Part shown: piece by piece, positions 20,046-31,045 of the stretch | How the letters are laid out: each line of letters begins with the position of its first letter | Numbering within the stretch: position 1 is the stretch's first letter | From: Anas platyrhynchos | Lineage: Eukaryota > Chordata > Aves > Anseriformes > Anatidae | Length of the DNA: 64,000 nucleotides | NCBI RefSeq assembly: GCF_047663525.1 | Contig: NC_092616.1 | Location: 4,315,501-4,379,500, forward strand | Direction: 5' to 3' | Made by a program: the position numbers and the translations under genes | The notes under the pieces: generated by a model | Seen by the model: the letters and a program-made list of their open reading frames with translations, nothing else | Told to the model about the DNA's origin: nothing | The model's database searches: none

Positions 20046-20984
20046 TCACTTTCTCCACAGGAGTCTTCTCAGGGCAATTCTAACTTCCTTGTTCCTCAGA
20101 GTATAGATGACTGGGTTAAACACGGGGGTCACAACTGTGTAAAACAGGGCAAGGTATTTGTCAGTGTCTGCAGAGTCCTGTGACCGGCGTTTAAAGTACA
20201 CAAGCATGGCTGAGCCATAAAAGAGAGTCACAATCCCGAGGTGTGAGGAGCAGGTGGAAAAAGCTTTGTGTCTGCTCAGAACTGAAGGCATTTTCAGAAT
20301 TGCCTTGATAATTTTAGAGTAAGAAATAACTATCATGGAAAAGGGAAGGACAGCAAATATGAAGATGATAGTGTGCAGGGTCACTTGGTTGCAGAAAGTG
20401 TCTGCACAGGCCAGTTCCAACAGAGGGGGGACGTCGCAGAAGAAGTGATGAAGGTCACGGGATGCACAGAAGGGCAAGGTGAACACCTGATAGGTCTGTC
20501 CTACTTGTAGTGGCACGACGGCCATCCACGCCCCCACTACCAGTCTCATGCAGAACCCCCCATTCATGATGAGGCTGTAGCGCAGGGGGTCACATATGGC
20601 TACGTAGCGGTCATAGGCCATGGCAGCCAAGAGAAGGCCTTCAGTGCTTCCCAGCACGATCAAGAAATACAGCTGGGCAGCACAGCCAAGAAAGGAGATC
20701 CTGCCATCTCCCGTCAGGAAAGCTACCAACATTTTTGGTAGAGTAGTCGATGTGTAGCAGATCTCCAGGAAGGACAGGTTTCTCAGGAAGAAATACATGG
20801 GGTTGTGGAGGCTTGAGTCCATCACTGTGATGAGCATAATCAGGCTGTTCCCAGTGAGAACCATGAGGTAGATGATCAGGAAGACTGTGAAGCACACGCT
20901 GGGTAGGCAAGGGTGGTCAGAAAATCCCAAAAGAAGAAATCCAGGTTCAGTGGTGTGATTATCCAAGCCTTTTCTCTGGGGCAT
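20046..20984 (-). CDS. Olfactory receptor, OR10-like (class II)
   Basis: An intact 312-residue OR clearly different from the OR14-like set. The ATG at 20984 is chosen because it places the glycosylation sequon NHT at residues 9-11, as is usual; an in-frame ATG ten codons upstream (21014) is also open. Motifs are GN at 45-46, NPMYFF at 61-66, the OR10-style SFLEICYTSTTLPKML at 71-86, MAYDRYVAICDPLRY at 122-136, SY at 221-222, RHKAFSTCSSHL at 238-249 and PVFNPVIYTLRN at 287-298. Cysteines near 101, 173 and 183 fit the loop disulfide pattern. The family call rests on resemblance to OR10A/OR10AG proteins, recalled without a search. It lies between LTR fossils, with no GC-rich cassette in front of it. 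Confidence 0.9.
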   Translation of the reverse strand: MPQRKGLDNHTTEPGFLLLGFSDHPCLPSVCFTVFLIIYLMVLTGNSLIMLITVMDSSLHNPMYFFLRNLSFLEICYTSTTLPKMLVAFLTGDGRISFLGCAAQLYFLIVLGSTEGLLLAAMAYDRYVAICDPLRYSLIMNGGFCMRLVVGAWMAVVPLQVGQTYQVFTLPFCASRDLHHFFCDVPPLLELACADTFCNQVTLHTIIFIFAVLPFSMIVISYSKIIKAILKMPSVLSRHKAFSTCSSHLGIVTLFYGSAMLVYFKRRSQDSADTDKYLALFYTVVTPVFNPVIYTLRNKEVRIALRRLLWRK

Positions 20985-21164
20985 TTTCTCTACATAGATC
21001 AATGCCAACAACATGCTGTTAGAGGATGCTTATGGCCCATCCACCACCATGTAGATCTCAAGTACAGCGACAAGCTACAAACATCAGCATACACATGACT
21101 GCAGTATTAGGACAGTTTGAGCAAAATCTGCATGTGTGTATGGAAATCTAACATGGTCTGGTGG

Positions 21165-21668
21165 GCAGACCCCAGCTGGTAGCTAAGCCCCCACCCAGTT
21201 ACTCACTTACTCCCCCTCGGTGGGATGGTGGAGAAAAACAAAGGGCCAAAAGCAAGAAAACTCATGGGTCAAGACAAAGACAGTTTAATAAGCTAGGGTT
21301 AGAGGAAGGAAAAAGAAAACAAACCAAGAAACCAAAACAAGCCAGCCTTCAAGCAATGCCTACCTTCCCCACCACCTAGTCCCTCAGCTTTTTATTGCTG
21401 AACATGGCATTACATGGCACAGAATATCTCTTTGGCCAGTCTGGGTCATCTGTTCTGGTTGTGTGCCCCTTGACTCTTGTCCGGCCATGGCCAGTACACT
21501 GTAGGGGCAGAGTAGGAAAAAGAGAAGGCTTTGATGCTATACAATCACTACTCAGCAATAGCCAAGACATTGGTATGTCATCAACAGTGTTTTAAACTCC
21601 AACCTAAAACACAGCACCACAGGGACTGCTAAGAAGAAAATTATCTCCATCCTAGACAGCCCTAGTAC
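21165..21668 (-). mobile_element. Old solo LTR, family 1
   Basis: This diverged copy keeps the order of the family on the minus strand: reversed 3' end near AGCTGGTAGCTAAGC, then GGTCAAGACAAAGACAG, GGCATTACATGGCACAGAATA and TCTGGGTCATCTG. Its outer ends are eroded. It is a fossil older than the copy at 42.6 kb. Confidence 0.6.
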
Positions 21669-21796
21669 CTGAGTTTCTTGCTTGTCAGGAAGGGTCAGAA
21701 CAAAATCGTTAAGCCTGAATGACAGCTAATTGTCATATGAATAAGAGAAATTTAGTTTTCTTTGTAAGAGAGGATTTAAATAAGGGAAGTGGAGGG

Positions 21797-21841
21797 AAGT
21801 GGAGGGAAGGCAAGGCAAGGCAAGGCAAGGCAAGGCAAGGC
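21797..21841. repeat. (GGCAA)n microsatellite
   Basis: Seven or so pentamer units follow three GGAAGTGGA-like units. It is a simple repeat with no coding role. Confidence 0.85.
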
Positions 21842-22559
21842 GAATATTTGCTGCAAGACTTCAGTGAGAGAGATTCATCCCAGTTTTCCTCAGGGATAAG
21901 TACACATCTCCTGAAGCTCTGTCCACCACACAGAGAGCAGAGACACTACCTTAGTTCCAAATTATTCATTTTTTTGGCATGGCTGATGGGTGAACTCCAC
22001 AAGCTTTCAGAGGGCTAAAAGGGGCATTATGCAAGCAATCACAACACAATCTCAAATAGTTTTCAAGGGATCCAAAGAGGAAGGTAATTAAAGGTGGGGC
22101 AAACAGGGCAGGCTAATATAACTTCTGAATATGCTCCATCTAGTTCCCTTGCTTGGCCTTGCTGTTCTGTCTCTTGGATTTCTGGAAGCTTACAAATGCA
22201 ACTGAAGGCTGATTCACTCTGATATCAACCCAGCAAGGCTTCCTCATCCACTGCAAGCCCTCACAGAGCAGAGCGATGCTCTTGCTGGCTGGAAAACCAA
22301 GCCTTCCCTTTTGCATTTCTCATTTCCCAGAGTGTAAGGATGTTGCTAATCACACTTGAAGGGCGTGAGCTGTAAGCAAGCAGCCCTTGCAATTGCAGGT
22401 TGCTTCCTGTGAATAACAGACTCAGGTGAAAGCTTTTGGAAGGTATCAGTTTGACATGGGGAAGAAATGTTCTATTTCAAGCAGAGAGAACTGAGGATGC
22501 TTGCTGCATGTCTCTAGCCATTGCTAACTCCCATCAAAAAGTCTTCTTAAGCGTAAAAA

Positions 22560-22771
22560 AAAAAAAAAATAGAAAGAAAAGAGGAAGAGAGGAAAAAAAG
22601 AACAGAACAGAAAATAAGAGAAAATAAGAGAAAAGAAAAGAAAAGAAAAGAAAAGAAAAGAAAAGAAAAGAAAAGAAAAGAAAAGAAAAGAAAAGAAAAG
22701 AAAAGAAAAGAAAAGAAAAGAAAAGAAAAGAAAAGAAAAGAAAAGAAAAGAAAAGAAAAGAAAAGAAAAGA
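22560..22771. repeat. Long (AAAAG)n microsatellite
   Basis: A purine-only tract of ~200 bases. From about 22627 it is an almost perfect array of ~29 AAAAG units, preceded by an A tract and degenerate units. The minus-strand frame (Phe/Leu/Ser repeats) is an artefact. Confidence 0.95.
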
Positions 22772-24740
22772 AATCCGTGATCTGAGAGCTTGATTTCATT
22801 CTTTTTTTTTTTTTTTTTTTATCATGCCTGCCTATTTCTATGTTTTGTATTTGGAGTTCTCCTAGAAGTACTCTTCAAAATCTCCAAGATAAAATTAGTG
22901 TACATCTGAGGAAGAAGTGGCCATAATCTGTTTCCTAACCTACCTATTTACACATGCAAATAAGCAGGAAAATTAAAACCTTTTATTTCCTGAAATACTT
23001 TGAGATCCCTGCATTAATTGTAAACAAGTTTTGTAACTGAAAACAACCGTTTAGAGGCAGATTTTCCATATACCAGCATTGTTTCCTTGTTTCTTCCCTA
23101 ATCCTGTAGCATATGCTTTTTAATGCCCAGATATCTCAGTGCTTCACATGATCACACATAGAGCACGGCTTGGGCTAGCATTGCTCAAGGAAAACTGGTG
23201 GAGTACTCCTTACATAGTGACAGTCTCACCAGCAGCATTGCTCCAAGTTGAAAGAAACCCATTTCTCTGAGCCCAGACAAGCCACAGATGCCTGCAGCTG
23301 CTTTTAGCAGTGGCTGTTCTAGCACAGTATCTCAGCACTTCAGAGCACGGCAAAAGAGATTTACCATTGTCAGGAGCTAGCACACAGGTGCACTCTTCTC
23401 AGTTGGTGATACAGTAGACAGAGGTGACTTCATTTTCTCTTTGTCATTTCCCTGGAAAGCACCTGGACGGGGCTCTCTGGACACTACTCCATCGCTCTTG
23501 CTCCTACCTCATTATAAGTCAGTCAGTGAGCAATCCTAGGAGAGAAGTCGGCAGCCTTAGTGCTACCAGTGCTTCTCCCCAGACACTCACAACATCAGTA
23601 ACAACATTAGGAGGATCTGAGCAACTTCCAGAATAACTACATGTCTTTCAAAAGTACAGAAATTGAGGAATAAGATTTAGCTGTTCAAATGAAAACTGCT
23701 AAAAACAAACAAACAAACAAAAAAAAAAAAAAAAAAAGGAAGAACACAGAAAATGAGAAAAATCAGTCTGTGTTTATTTTTATTTTGGAGCAACAGAGAA
23801 GGCTTCTCTACATCTCCACCTCTGTGGGTCCCAACACCTTCTCTGCATCCAGTGTTAGCCAAAAGATGGAGGCAGCCCTGAGAGATCCAGCTCCAATTGT
23901 GCATGCTTTCTGCCCCCAGTACACACCCAGAAAGGACCTGGAGAGAAAGCTCAGCTGGAAACAGATAGCAAGGAAAAAAGGACGGTATCATGCCACTGCA
24001 GAACAAGCCTCTACATTCATACAAATTAATGTGGCTTCAGGGCCTATTAAAAAGGGATGACTGGGTCTTACCAAGCTAGCCTTGTGTGGCTTTATGGTCA
24101 GTAGCACAAGTCACATTTCCAGAGGGGAGTTTCTCCTGCCCTTGTGTGAGGTTCATGCAGTTTTTGATTTCTTACTCTGAAATCCTGCAGGTAATGCAGC
24201 TCCAGTCTGTCTTTCTGGGGTATCCAATAAAGTCAGGATCTAGACAAGACCGTTTCTCACCAGGATGAAAAGATACACAAGTCAGAAAGGCCACAAAGAG
24301 CCAATGCTGTGGGTTGGAGCAACCGTGGACAAATCCAGGCACTGCAGGGTGATTTCCTTCTGTGAGAGGTGTAGGACCATAAGTATGGGGAGAGCCTGTG
24401 GCGAGCAGAGTTCCTCCAAGAGCTCATTGCAGGAGGAATATCCCATCCAGAGCCTGCATGACTCAGTAACTACAGTCCCATTCGGGTCAACAGGGAAAGA
24501 GTCAGTAGAGTTTATGAGAGCTGAAAAATAGTTCATCTGACCCAAATTCTGAGCTGGGTGACACACAGAGGTGCCTACAGTGCTGCCAGGCTTTGAACCA
24601 GCACTGACAAGGCGATAGCACAACGCTCATCACTCTGTCCCAGTCCTGCTACCTCTATATCCAAACTGAGAGTTTTTTTCTGATACTTCTAGGAGGGTAA
24701 TAATTGCCTGATGTGATATTACACCCTTTGGGTTATCTCT
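22772..24740. other. Non-coding stretch, no gene recognised
   Basis: Contains a 20-base T tract (22801-22820) and an A tract (about 23718-23737). Short open frames have no recognisable domains. I see no LTR, CR1 or OR sequence in it. Confidence 0.5.
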
Positions 24741-25021
24741 CACTTTGTGGGGCTCCAGTCACTGCCCACCCTGGGCAGCTGCTGCTCATGAAGATAGCCT
24801 GGCCTTTCTACATATCTCCACATTCCTCTGCTGGAGGATGTCCTCTGTCCTGCCACATGTGGGACAGCCTTGGAGAAGTACTTCAGTGACCATTCTCCAT
24901 CTCCACTGCCAACAGACACTGATGGGTAACTTTTAAGTCCTACCTTTGGTCTTTCACATCTCGCAGTATGATGGCAAGCCTTTTTTCTCTGGAGCAGCAG
25001 GCCTTCTGGGGTACAGCTGCT
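24741..25021 (-). repeat. Inverted copy of the OR 3' flank at 41404-41695
   Basis: The reverse complement of this segment matches the DNA downstream of the OR at 40100. Examples are CTCCAGTCACTGCCCACCCTG here and GCCCAGGGCAGGCAGTGACTGGAG there. It marks the outer boundary of the left arm of block A and is separated from the OR pseudogene at 27712 only by the LTR/CR1 insertions. Confidence 0.7.
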
Positions 25022-25975
25022 TGTATTGGGTTTACGTGGCAATGGTTTGGTAGCAGTGGTGCTGCAGGGGTGGCCTCTGTTAGAAGGGTGCAGAAGCTGC
25101 CCCCTGCCAGGTAAGAGCCCGTTCCACATGGCTTCAAAAGTGACCCATCACTGACCAAAGCTGAGCGAATGGGCAATGCTAGTTGCAACTCTGTAAGAGG
25201 GTATTTAAAAAAGGAGAAATACTGCTCTGAAACAGCAGCTGGGAGAGAGGAGTGAGAAAATGTAGAAAGAAACAGCCCTGCACACACTCCGGTCAGCGCA
25301 GAAGGAGGGCAGGAGGGGATCTAGGCACCAGAAGAGAAGTTCCCCTGAAGACTATGGAGAGGCCCCTGGTGGAGCAGGCTGTCCCCCTGCAGCCCATGGG
25401 TTCTACATGGAGCAGATCTCCATGCTGCAGCCCGTGGAGGAGCCCTCAGTGGAGTAGGTGGATGTGGCCTGGAGGAGTCTGCAGCCCATGGAGAGGCCCT
25501 GCAGGAGCAGGCCCTGGGCCAGAGCTGCAGCCTTTGGAGAGGAGCCCACACAGGAGCAGGGTCAGGGGGCAGCTGCCACCCATGGGGGACCCGTGCTGGA
25601 GCAGTTTGCTCCTGACAGATAGATGCTGTGGTACGGACCATATTGGAGCAGTTCTTGAAGAGCTTCTGCCTGTGAAAAACCCATGAAGGATCAGTTTGGG
25701 AAGCTCAGCATCCCGTGGGAGGGACCCCACACTGGAGCATGGGCAGAGAGTGACCATGAAGGAGCAGCGGAGGTGAAGTGTCATGGACTGACCGCAGCTC
25801 CCATTGCCTGTTCCCCTGAGCTGCTCAGGGGAAGGAGAAAGAAGAGGGTGGATGGTCTTTTGCTTTTAGTTTCTCACTGTTCCAGTCTGCTAGTAACACT
25901 CAATAAATTATCTTAATCTCCCTGCATTAAGTATGCTTTACCCATGACTGCAATTGGTGAGTGATCTGCCTATCC
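25022..25975 (+). mobile_element. ERVL-like LTR (family 2), 5' portion
   Basis: Begins TGTATTGGGTTTACGTGGC and follows the family 2 layout through the internal ~60-base repeats to CAATTGGTGAGTGATCTGCC. A CR1 then interrupts it; the LTR resumes at about 27329. It lies antisense to the OR pseudogene, in that gene's 3' flank. Solo LTR fossil. Confidence 0.8.
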
Positions 25976-27322
25976 GGTATATCAGCGCCTGGAAAATTAT
26001 GGAGAAGATGATTTTTGAAGTCATTGAGGTGTACCTGGGGGACAATGCAGTCACTGGTCCCAGCCAACATAGGTTCGTGAGGGGTAGATCCTGCCTAACA
26101 AACCTGATTTCCTTTTATGATAAGATCACCCATCTTGTTGACCAAGGGAAACCAGCTGATGTGATCTTTTTGGACTTCAGCAAGGCTTTTGACACAGTTT
26201 TCCAGTGGATCCTACTGGAAAAAATGTCCAGCATACAACTCAACAAAAACATCATACAATGGGTGTACAATTAGCTGATGGGCAAGGCTCAAAGGGTTGT
26301 GATAAATGGGGCCACATCCAGCTGGTGGATGGTCTCTAGTGGGGTCCCTCAAGGCTCCATTTTAGGGCCAGTCCTCTTCAATGTCTTTAAAAATTACTTA
26401 GATGTAGGACTAGAAGGTGTTTTGAGCAAATTTTCTGATGACACCAAACTTGGGGGAGTTGTGGACTCAGATGAGAGTGGAAAGGCCTTGCAGAGAGATC
26501 TGGACAGATTGGAGATCTGGGTGATCACCAACCACATGGAGTTTAACGAAGGGAAGTGCCAGGTCCTGCACCTGGGACAGGGCAACCCTGGCTATATGTA
26601 CAGACTGAGCAATGAGACACTGGAGAGCAGCCCCACAGAGAGGGATCTGGGGGTTGGGGTGGAGAGCAAGTTGATTATGAGCCAGCAGTGTGCCCTGGCA
26701 GCTAGGAAGGCCAACTGTATCCTGGGGTACATCAAGCACAGCATTGCTAGTCAGTCGAGGGAGGTGACTGTCCTGCTCTACTCTGCACTGGTCCGTCTTC
26801 CCCTTGAGTACTGTGTACAGTTCTGGTCACCACAGTACAATAAGGACATTAAACTGTTGGAGAGTGTCCAGAGGAGGGTGACGAAGATGGTGAAGGGCCT
26901 AGAGGGGAAGACATATGAGGAGCATCTGAGGGCACTGGGCCTGTTCAGCCTGGAGAAGAGGAGGCTTAGGGGGGACCTCATCACGGTCTACAACTTTCTC
27001 GCTAAGGGGAGTGGAGAGGCAGGTGACCTATTCTCCGTAAACACCAGTGATAGGACCCACAGGAATGGCGTTAAACTGAGGCAGGGGAAGTTTAGGCTGG
27101 ACATCAGGAAGAGGTTCTTCACTGAGAGGGTGGTTGCACACTGCAACAGGCTCCCCAGGGACATAATCACTGCACCAAGCCTGTCTGAATTTAAAAAGCG
27201 ATTAGACTGTGCACTTAGTCACATGGTCTAAACTTTTGGACAGACCTGTGTGGTGCCAGGAGTTGGACTTGATGATCCTTATGGGTCCCTTCCAACTCGG
27301 AATATTCTATAATTCTATCATT
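25976..27322 (+). mobile_element. CR1 LINE inserted in an LTR
   Basis: A 5'-truncated CR1 covering the C-terminal two thirds of the reverse transcriptase and the 3' tail. The frame from 25954 to 27231 is open except for one TAG at 26272-26274. The motifs [24 protein letters not shown] and FSDDTKL can be read; the catalytic block has Ser where the intact copy has Ala. CTATCC stands on both sides (25970-25975 and 27323-27328) as a likely target duplication. It is clearly younger than the LTR it enters. Confidence 0.9.
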
Positions 27323-27443
27323 CTATCCCTTAAATCAGCCCTGGAGCCCTTTTCCATTCTGTTTTCTCCATCTGTGCCTTTGAGGATGGGGGGTGAAAGT
27401 GTGGCGTTGTGGAGTTCAGCTGCCCATTGTTGTGAAACCACCA
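27323..27443 (+). mobile_element. ERVL-like LTR (family 2), 3' portion
   Basis: The LTR interrupted by the CR1 resumes here, with TATCCCTTAAATCAGCCCTGG joining on to the left part, and ends near TTGTGAAACCACCA. The text beyond (GGCATCAGCTTTGAAA) is OR 3' flank shared with 18150, 58130 and 41395. Confidence 0.75.
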
Positions 27444-27520
27444 TACCACTTGGTCACGTTATTGGCATCAGCTTTGAAAAAGGAGAAACAGTTTCAGACA
27501 ATTCATAGGGGAGATCATGT

Positions 27521-27526
27521 TTTATT
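27521..27526 (-). terminator. Poly(A) signal of the OR pseudogene
   Basis: TTTATT on plus (AATAAA on minus), at the place that matches the 3' UTR signals of the paralogous ORs. Confidence 0.45.
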
Positions 27527-27711
27527 AAACAGATGGTTAGAGAGAGCCAATCCTGACATACAGATGGACAAAATAACATAATAGACAGAGCAGTTTTATT
27601 CCTCCCTGTACACTAGAGAAATAAAATTTTTACTAAGAAACTAATGAAAGGAAATGACACTGAAGGTAAAAGTAAGAATATATAATGATAATGAAACCAA
27701 TACTCAGGAAA

Positions 27712-28548
27712 TCATTTGTAGAGAAAAAGGGGAAGTTTATCAATTTTCAGAAACATCCATGAAATCTTTTTCCTAACAGCACCCTTGAGCTCCTGGTTCC
27801 TCATACTGTAGATGAGGGGGTTCACTGCTGGGGGCACCACTGAGCGAGTATAGAACGGCCACCACCAGATCCAGGGATGGGGAGAAGATGAAGGGGGGCT
27901 TCAGGTAGGCAAAAGTTCCAGTGCTCATAAACAGGGAGACTACAGCCAGGTGAGAGAGGCGCATGGAAAAGATTTGTTGCATCCCCACTCAGAGGGAATC
28001 TTCAGCACAACCCTAAGATCTGCACATAAGACAACATGATGAATACAAAACACCCCCAAACCAGAAAATAATGAAATCAGAGAACCAGAAAACAACCAAG
28101 GAATAATGAAAACAAAACATCCAAAGGCCAAAAAGGAACAAACTATGAGAAGCTCAGCTTCCCTGAGGTAGGAGTGTGAGCAGGAGAGCTTGAGGATTTG
28201 GGCGATTTCACAGAAGAACTGGTCCACAGCATTGCCTTGGCAGAGGGGCAGGGAAAATGTACTGGCAGTGAGCAGCAGAGCATGGAGAACCCCACTGCCC
28301 CGGGCAGCTGCTGCCATCTGGGCACGAGCTCTGCTGCCCAGGAGGCTCCCACAGTGCAGGGGCTTGCAGATAGCAATGTAGTGGTCATAGGACATTACGG
28401 TAGGAATAGAATATTCTGCTGGTATCAAGAAAACAAACAGAAAAACCTTTGCAGCACATCCTGCATAGGAGATGGCCCTGGTGTCCCACAGGGAATAGGT
28501 CATGCCTTTGGGGACAGTGGTGAAGATGTACCCCAGGTCTAAGAACAG
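27712..28548 (-). pseudogene. OR14-like olfactory receptor pseudogene
   Basis: A host OR copy, broken. The first ~62 residues (N-terminus, TM1 and most of TM2) are missing; homology starts at LLFLDLGYIFTTVPKGM and continues through VMSYDHYIAICKPLHCG, where the DRY arginine is His, to QFFCEIAQILKLSC. In the TM5 region a ~50-base stretch is duplicated: FGCFVFII-coding DNA occurs twice, at about 28110-28130 and 28030-28050, with a frame change. The tail from LSHLAVVSLFMSTG to LYS is in another frame, and the PPAVNPLIY region needs a further change. The stop matching the paralogs is at 27712-27714. An A-rich stretch (28563-28592) abuts the truncated 5' end. Confidence 0.88.
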
Positions 28549-28648
28549 CAGAAGCACAAACAATACAAAAATTAATAATTACAAAAAAAAAAAAAGTATG
28601 TTAACATAAAACAGCAAGACACAAGGCTAGAATGGGATATATTGAGAG

Positions 28649-29608
28649 TCACTTTGGGAGAGAGATGAGAACTTTACGATTACTGAAAAATATCTGTAAT
28701 AACACATTCCAAATGGCATTCTTTAGCTCCTGGTTCCTCATGCTGTAAATGAGGGGATTCATTGCTGGGGGCATCACTGAGTACAAAACTGTAGTCACTA
28801 GATCCAGAGATGGTGAGGAGATGGAAGGGGACTTGAAGCCTGCAAATGCAGCAGTGCTTATAAAAACAGAGACCACAACCAGGTGAGGGAGGCACGTAGA
28901 GAAGGCTTTGTGCTGTCCCTTCTCAGAGGGCATCTTCAGCACAGCCCTGAAGATCTGCACGTAGGAAAAAAGAATGAAAGCAAAACAACCCCAAAATACA
29001 AAACCACTACATGTGAGAAGACCAACTTCCCTGAGGTAGGAGTCTGAGCAGGAGAGCTTGAGGATCTGGGGGATTTCACAGAAGAACTGGTCCACAGCAT
29101 TGCCTTGGCAGAGGGGCAGGGAAAATGTATTGGCAGTGAGTAGCAGAGCATGGAGAACCCCACTGCCCCAGGCAGCTGCTGCCATCTGGGCACAAGCTCT
29201 GCTGGCCATTACTGTCCTGTAGTGCAGGGGCTTGCAAATGGCAACATAGCGGTCGTAGGCCATGAAAGTGAGAATAAAATACTCCGCTGAGATCAAAAAG
29301 ACAAACAGAAAGACCTGGGCAGCACATCCTGCATAGGAAATGGCCCTGGTGTCCCAGAGGGAATTGGCCATGGCTTTAGGAACAGTGGTGGAGATGCAGC
29401 CCAGGTCAAGGAGGGCGAGGTTGAGGAGGAAGAAGTACATGGGGGTGTGGAGGCGGTGGTCACAGGCTATGGCAGTGAGGATGAGGCCGTTACCGAGGAG
29501 GGCAACCAGGTAGATGCCCAGGAAGAGCGCGAAGTGCAGGAGCTGCAGCTCCCTTGTGTCTGCGAATGGCAGGAGGAGGAACTCGGCGATTGAGCTGCTG
29601 TTGGACAT
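28649..29608 (-). CDS. Olfactory receptor, OR14-like (class II)
   Basis: Intact 319-residue receptor, product of unit U2. The start is the MSNSSS codon at 29608; an earlier in-frame ATG (29662) lies upstream of the acceptor (ATTTTCCTTCTTGGACAG-like, exon from 29654), so it cannot be in the spliced mRNA. The NSS sequon is at 3-5, GN at 39-40, TPMYFF at 55-60, MAYDRYVAIC at 116-125, KAFSTC at 234-239 and PPAMNPLIY at 280-288. TM5 (about residues 193-212, VGLLTCSGFVFWGCFAFILF) and the C-terminal tail differ most from the paralogs, while the N-terminal half is almost the same. It sits head-to-head with the OR at 40100, their starts 10.5 kb apart. A truncated sister gene lies 100 bases downstream in the same orientation. 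Confidence 0.94.
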   Translation of the reverse strand: MSNSSSIAEFLLLPFADTRELQLLHFALFLGIYLVALLGNGLILTAIACDHRLHTPMYFFLLNLALLDLGCISTTVPKAMANSLWDTRAISYAGCAAQVFLFVFLISAEYFILTFMAYDRYVAICKPLHYRTVMASRACAQMAAAAWGSGVLHALLLTANTFSLPLCQGNAVDQFFCEIPQILKLSCSDSYLREVGLLTCSGFVFWGCFAFILFSYVQIFRAVLKMPSEKGQHKAFSTCLPHLVVVSVFISTAAFAGFKSPSISSPSLDLVTTVLYSVMPPAMNPLIYSMRNQELKNAIWNVLLQIFFSNRKVLISLPK

Positions 29609-30812
29609 CTGATCCTCCTGGGAATGGGGATCTGATGCCTCTGAATAAGGAGGCCTGTCCAAGAAGGAAAAAGGGTTAAAATTCTAGGGTAGACCTCTGT
29701 AAGGAAAACCTACTCTGTTTCTTATAGTAACCTGAAAAAAAATTGCCTCTTCACTTTCAGGAAAACTGGTCCTCTGTTTGATCTCAAACCGATGCTTCAG
29801 GAGTCAAGGGACTCTGCAGGAGATGGTCCTGCCTTAGAGCAGTATACAAATGGAACATGGCTTGGTCTTAGATGAAGTATGCTTTGCAAAACTAAGAGTT
29901 TGTCAGCATTCTTTCTCAAAATTAATCCAAATGCAGAGCAAAGGTTTTTGCATGTTTTGGTTTGTTTCTTTATACTTGTCTCCCCACGCCTGAGGAGCGT
30001 ATTCAAGGCATAAAACCTTGGCAATTGGCTTTGTCCACCCATGGAAATCTTGGGGTCCTGGGTGGCAAAGGGACCGTCCCTCAAGGCAGAATGAGGACAG
30101 CTGCTGTATCCACCAGTCCTGGTCTCAGCTGCCCTGTGTTGGCACCTCTGGAGGATGGTCACACTCAGGTGTTCCCCTGAAAACAACCAGGATTCTGCTG
30201 AAAGCAGAGGAATCCAGGTTCAAAGGGCAGATCTCCAAACCCCTCACCCATCTCATCGTACCTGAGGAGGATCTCAGCTCTCTGCTCTTCTCCAGGGACA
30301 GAGAGGGATCATAACAGCTGCCCACATTCAGGCATCCAGTAGCAATAGTATGGCCTTAGGAATGATGTGTCTTTTCCATGGGGCTGCTAGATAACACAGA
30401 GCTGCTAGGGCAGAGCTGTGCCATTGTGCACGGCAGCCTGCAGCCCAGCAGAAGCCCTGATGACACTATGGCTGGAGGTTGAAGGTGCGAGAGAAAGGAA
30501 AGCAGGGGATGGCTCCAAGGAAGGTGTCTCCAGTGCAAGGATATCAGGGAGATGCCCAAATCCCTTCTGCCATGGAGATACTGGGAGCAGCTCCCTCTCA
30601 CTCCCTGCCCATGGCTCTGCTGCCTGCAGCTGTGCCTGCCTGCAGCTGGGTCTCTGTCCCCACGTCTCCTGCCTGCAGCTCACAGCCCCCATCTCACCCG
30701 CTGGGTGCTCAGCTCTGCCCTGCAGACACCTGGCAGCAGGGCTCTGCCCAGGGGCAGCTTGCTGGGGGCACAACCTAGAGCCCAGGTCACACCGATCCTG
30801 CTGACACTGCAC

Positions 30813-31045
30813 CTCACAGAATCACAGAATCACAGAATTTCTAGGTTGGAAGAGACCTCAAGATCATCGAGTCCAACCTCTGACCTAACACTAACAGTCC
30901 CCACTAAACCATATCCCTGAGCTCTACGTCTAAACGTCTTTTAAAGACTTCCAGGGATGGTGACTCCACCACCTCCCTGGGCGGCCTGTTCCAGTGTCTA
31001 ACAACCCTTTCGGTAAAGAAGTTCTTCCTAACATCTAACCTAATC
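30813..31045 (-). mobile_element. CR1 3' fragment in cassette U2
   Basis: Reversed CR1 3' end: begins CACAGAATCACAGAATTTC, continues GGTTGGAAGAGACCTCAAG and stops near CTAACCTAATC. The equivalent site in U4 (near 47893) and U3 (near 38815) is empty, so it inserted after these copies separated. Confidence 0.85.

Noticed and set aside
21797-22771. Regular repeats considered as a CRISPR-like array
   Set aside because: Units are 5 bp with no spacers, and the genome is that of a vertebrate.
22524-22799. Phe/Leu/Ser repeat protein on the minus strand
   Set aside because: Direct translation of the (AAAAG)n microsatellite.
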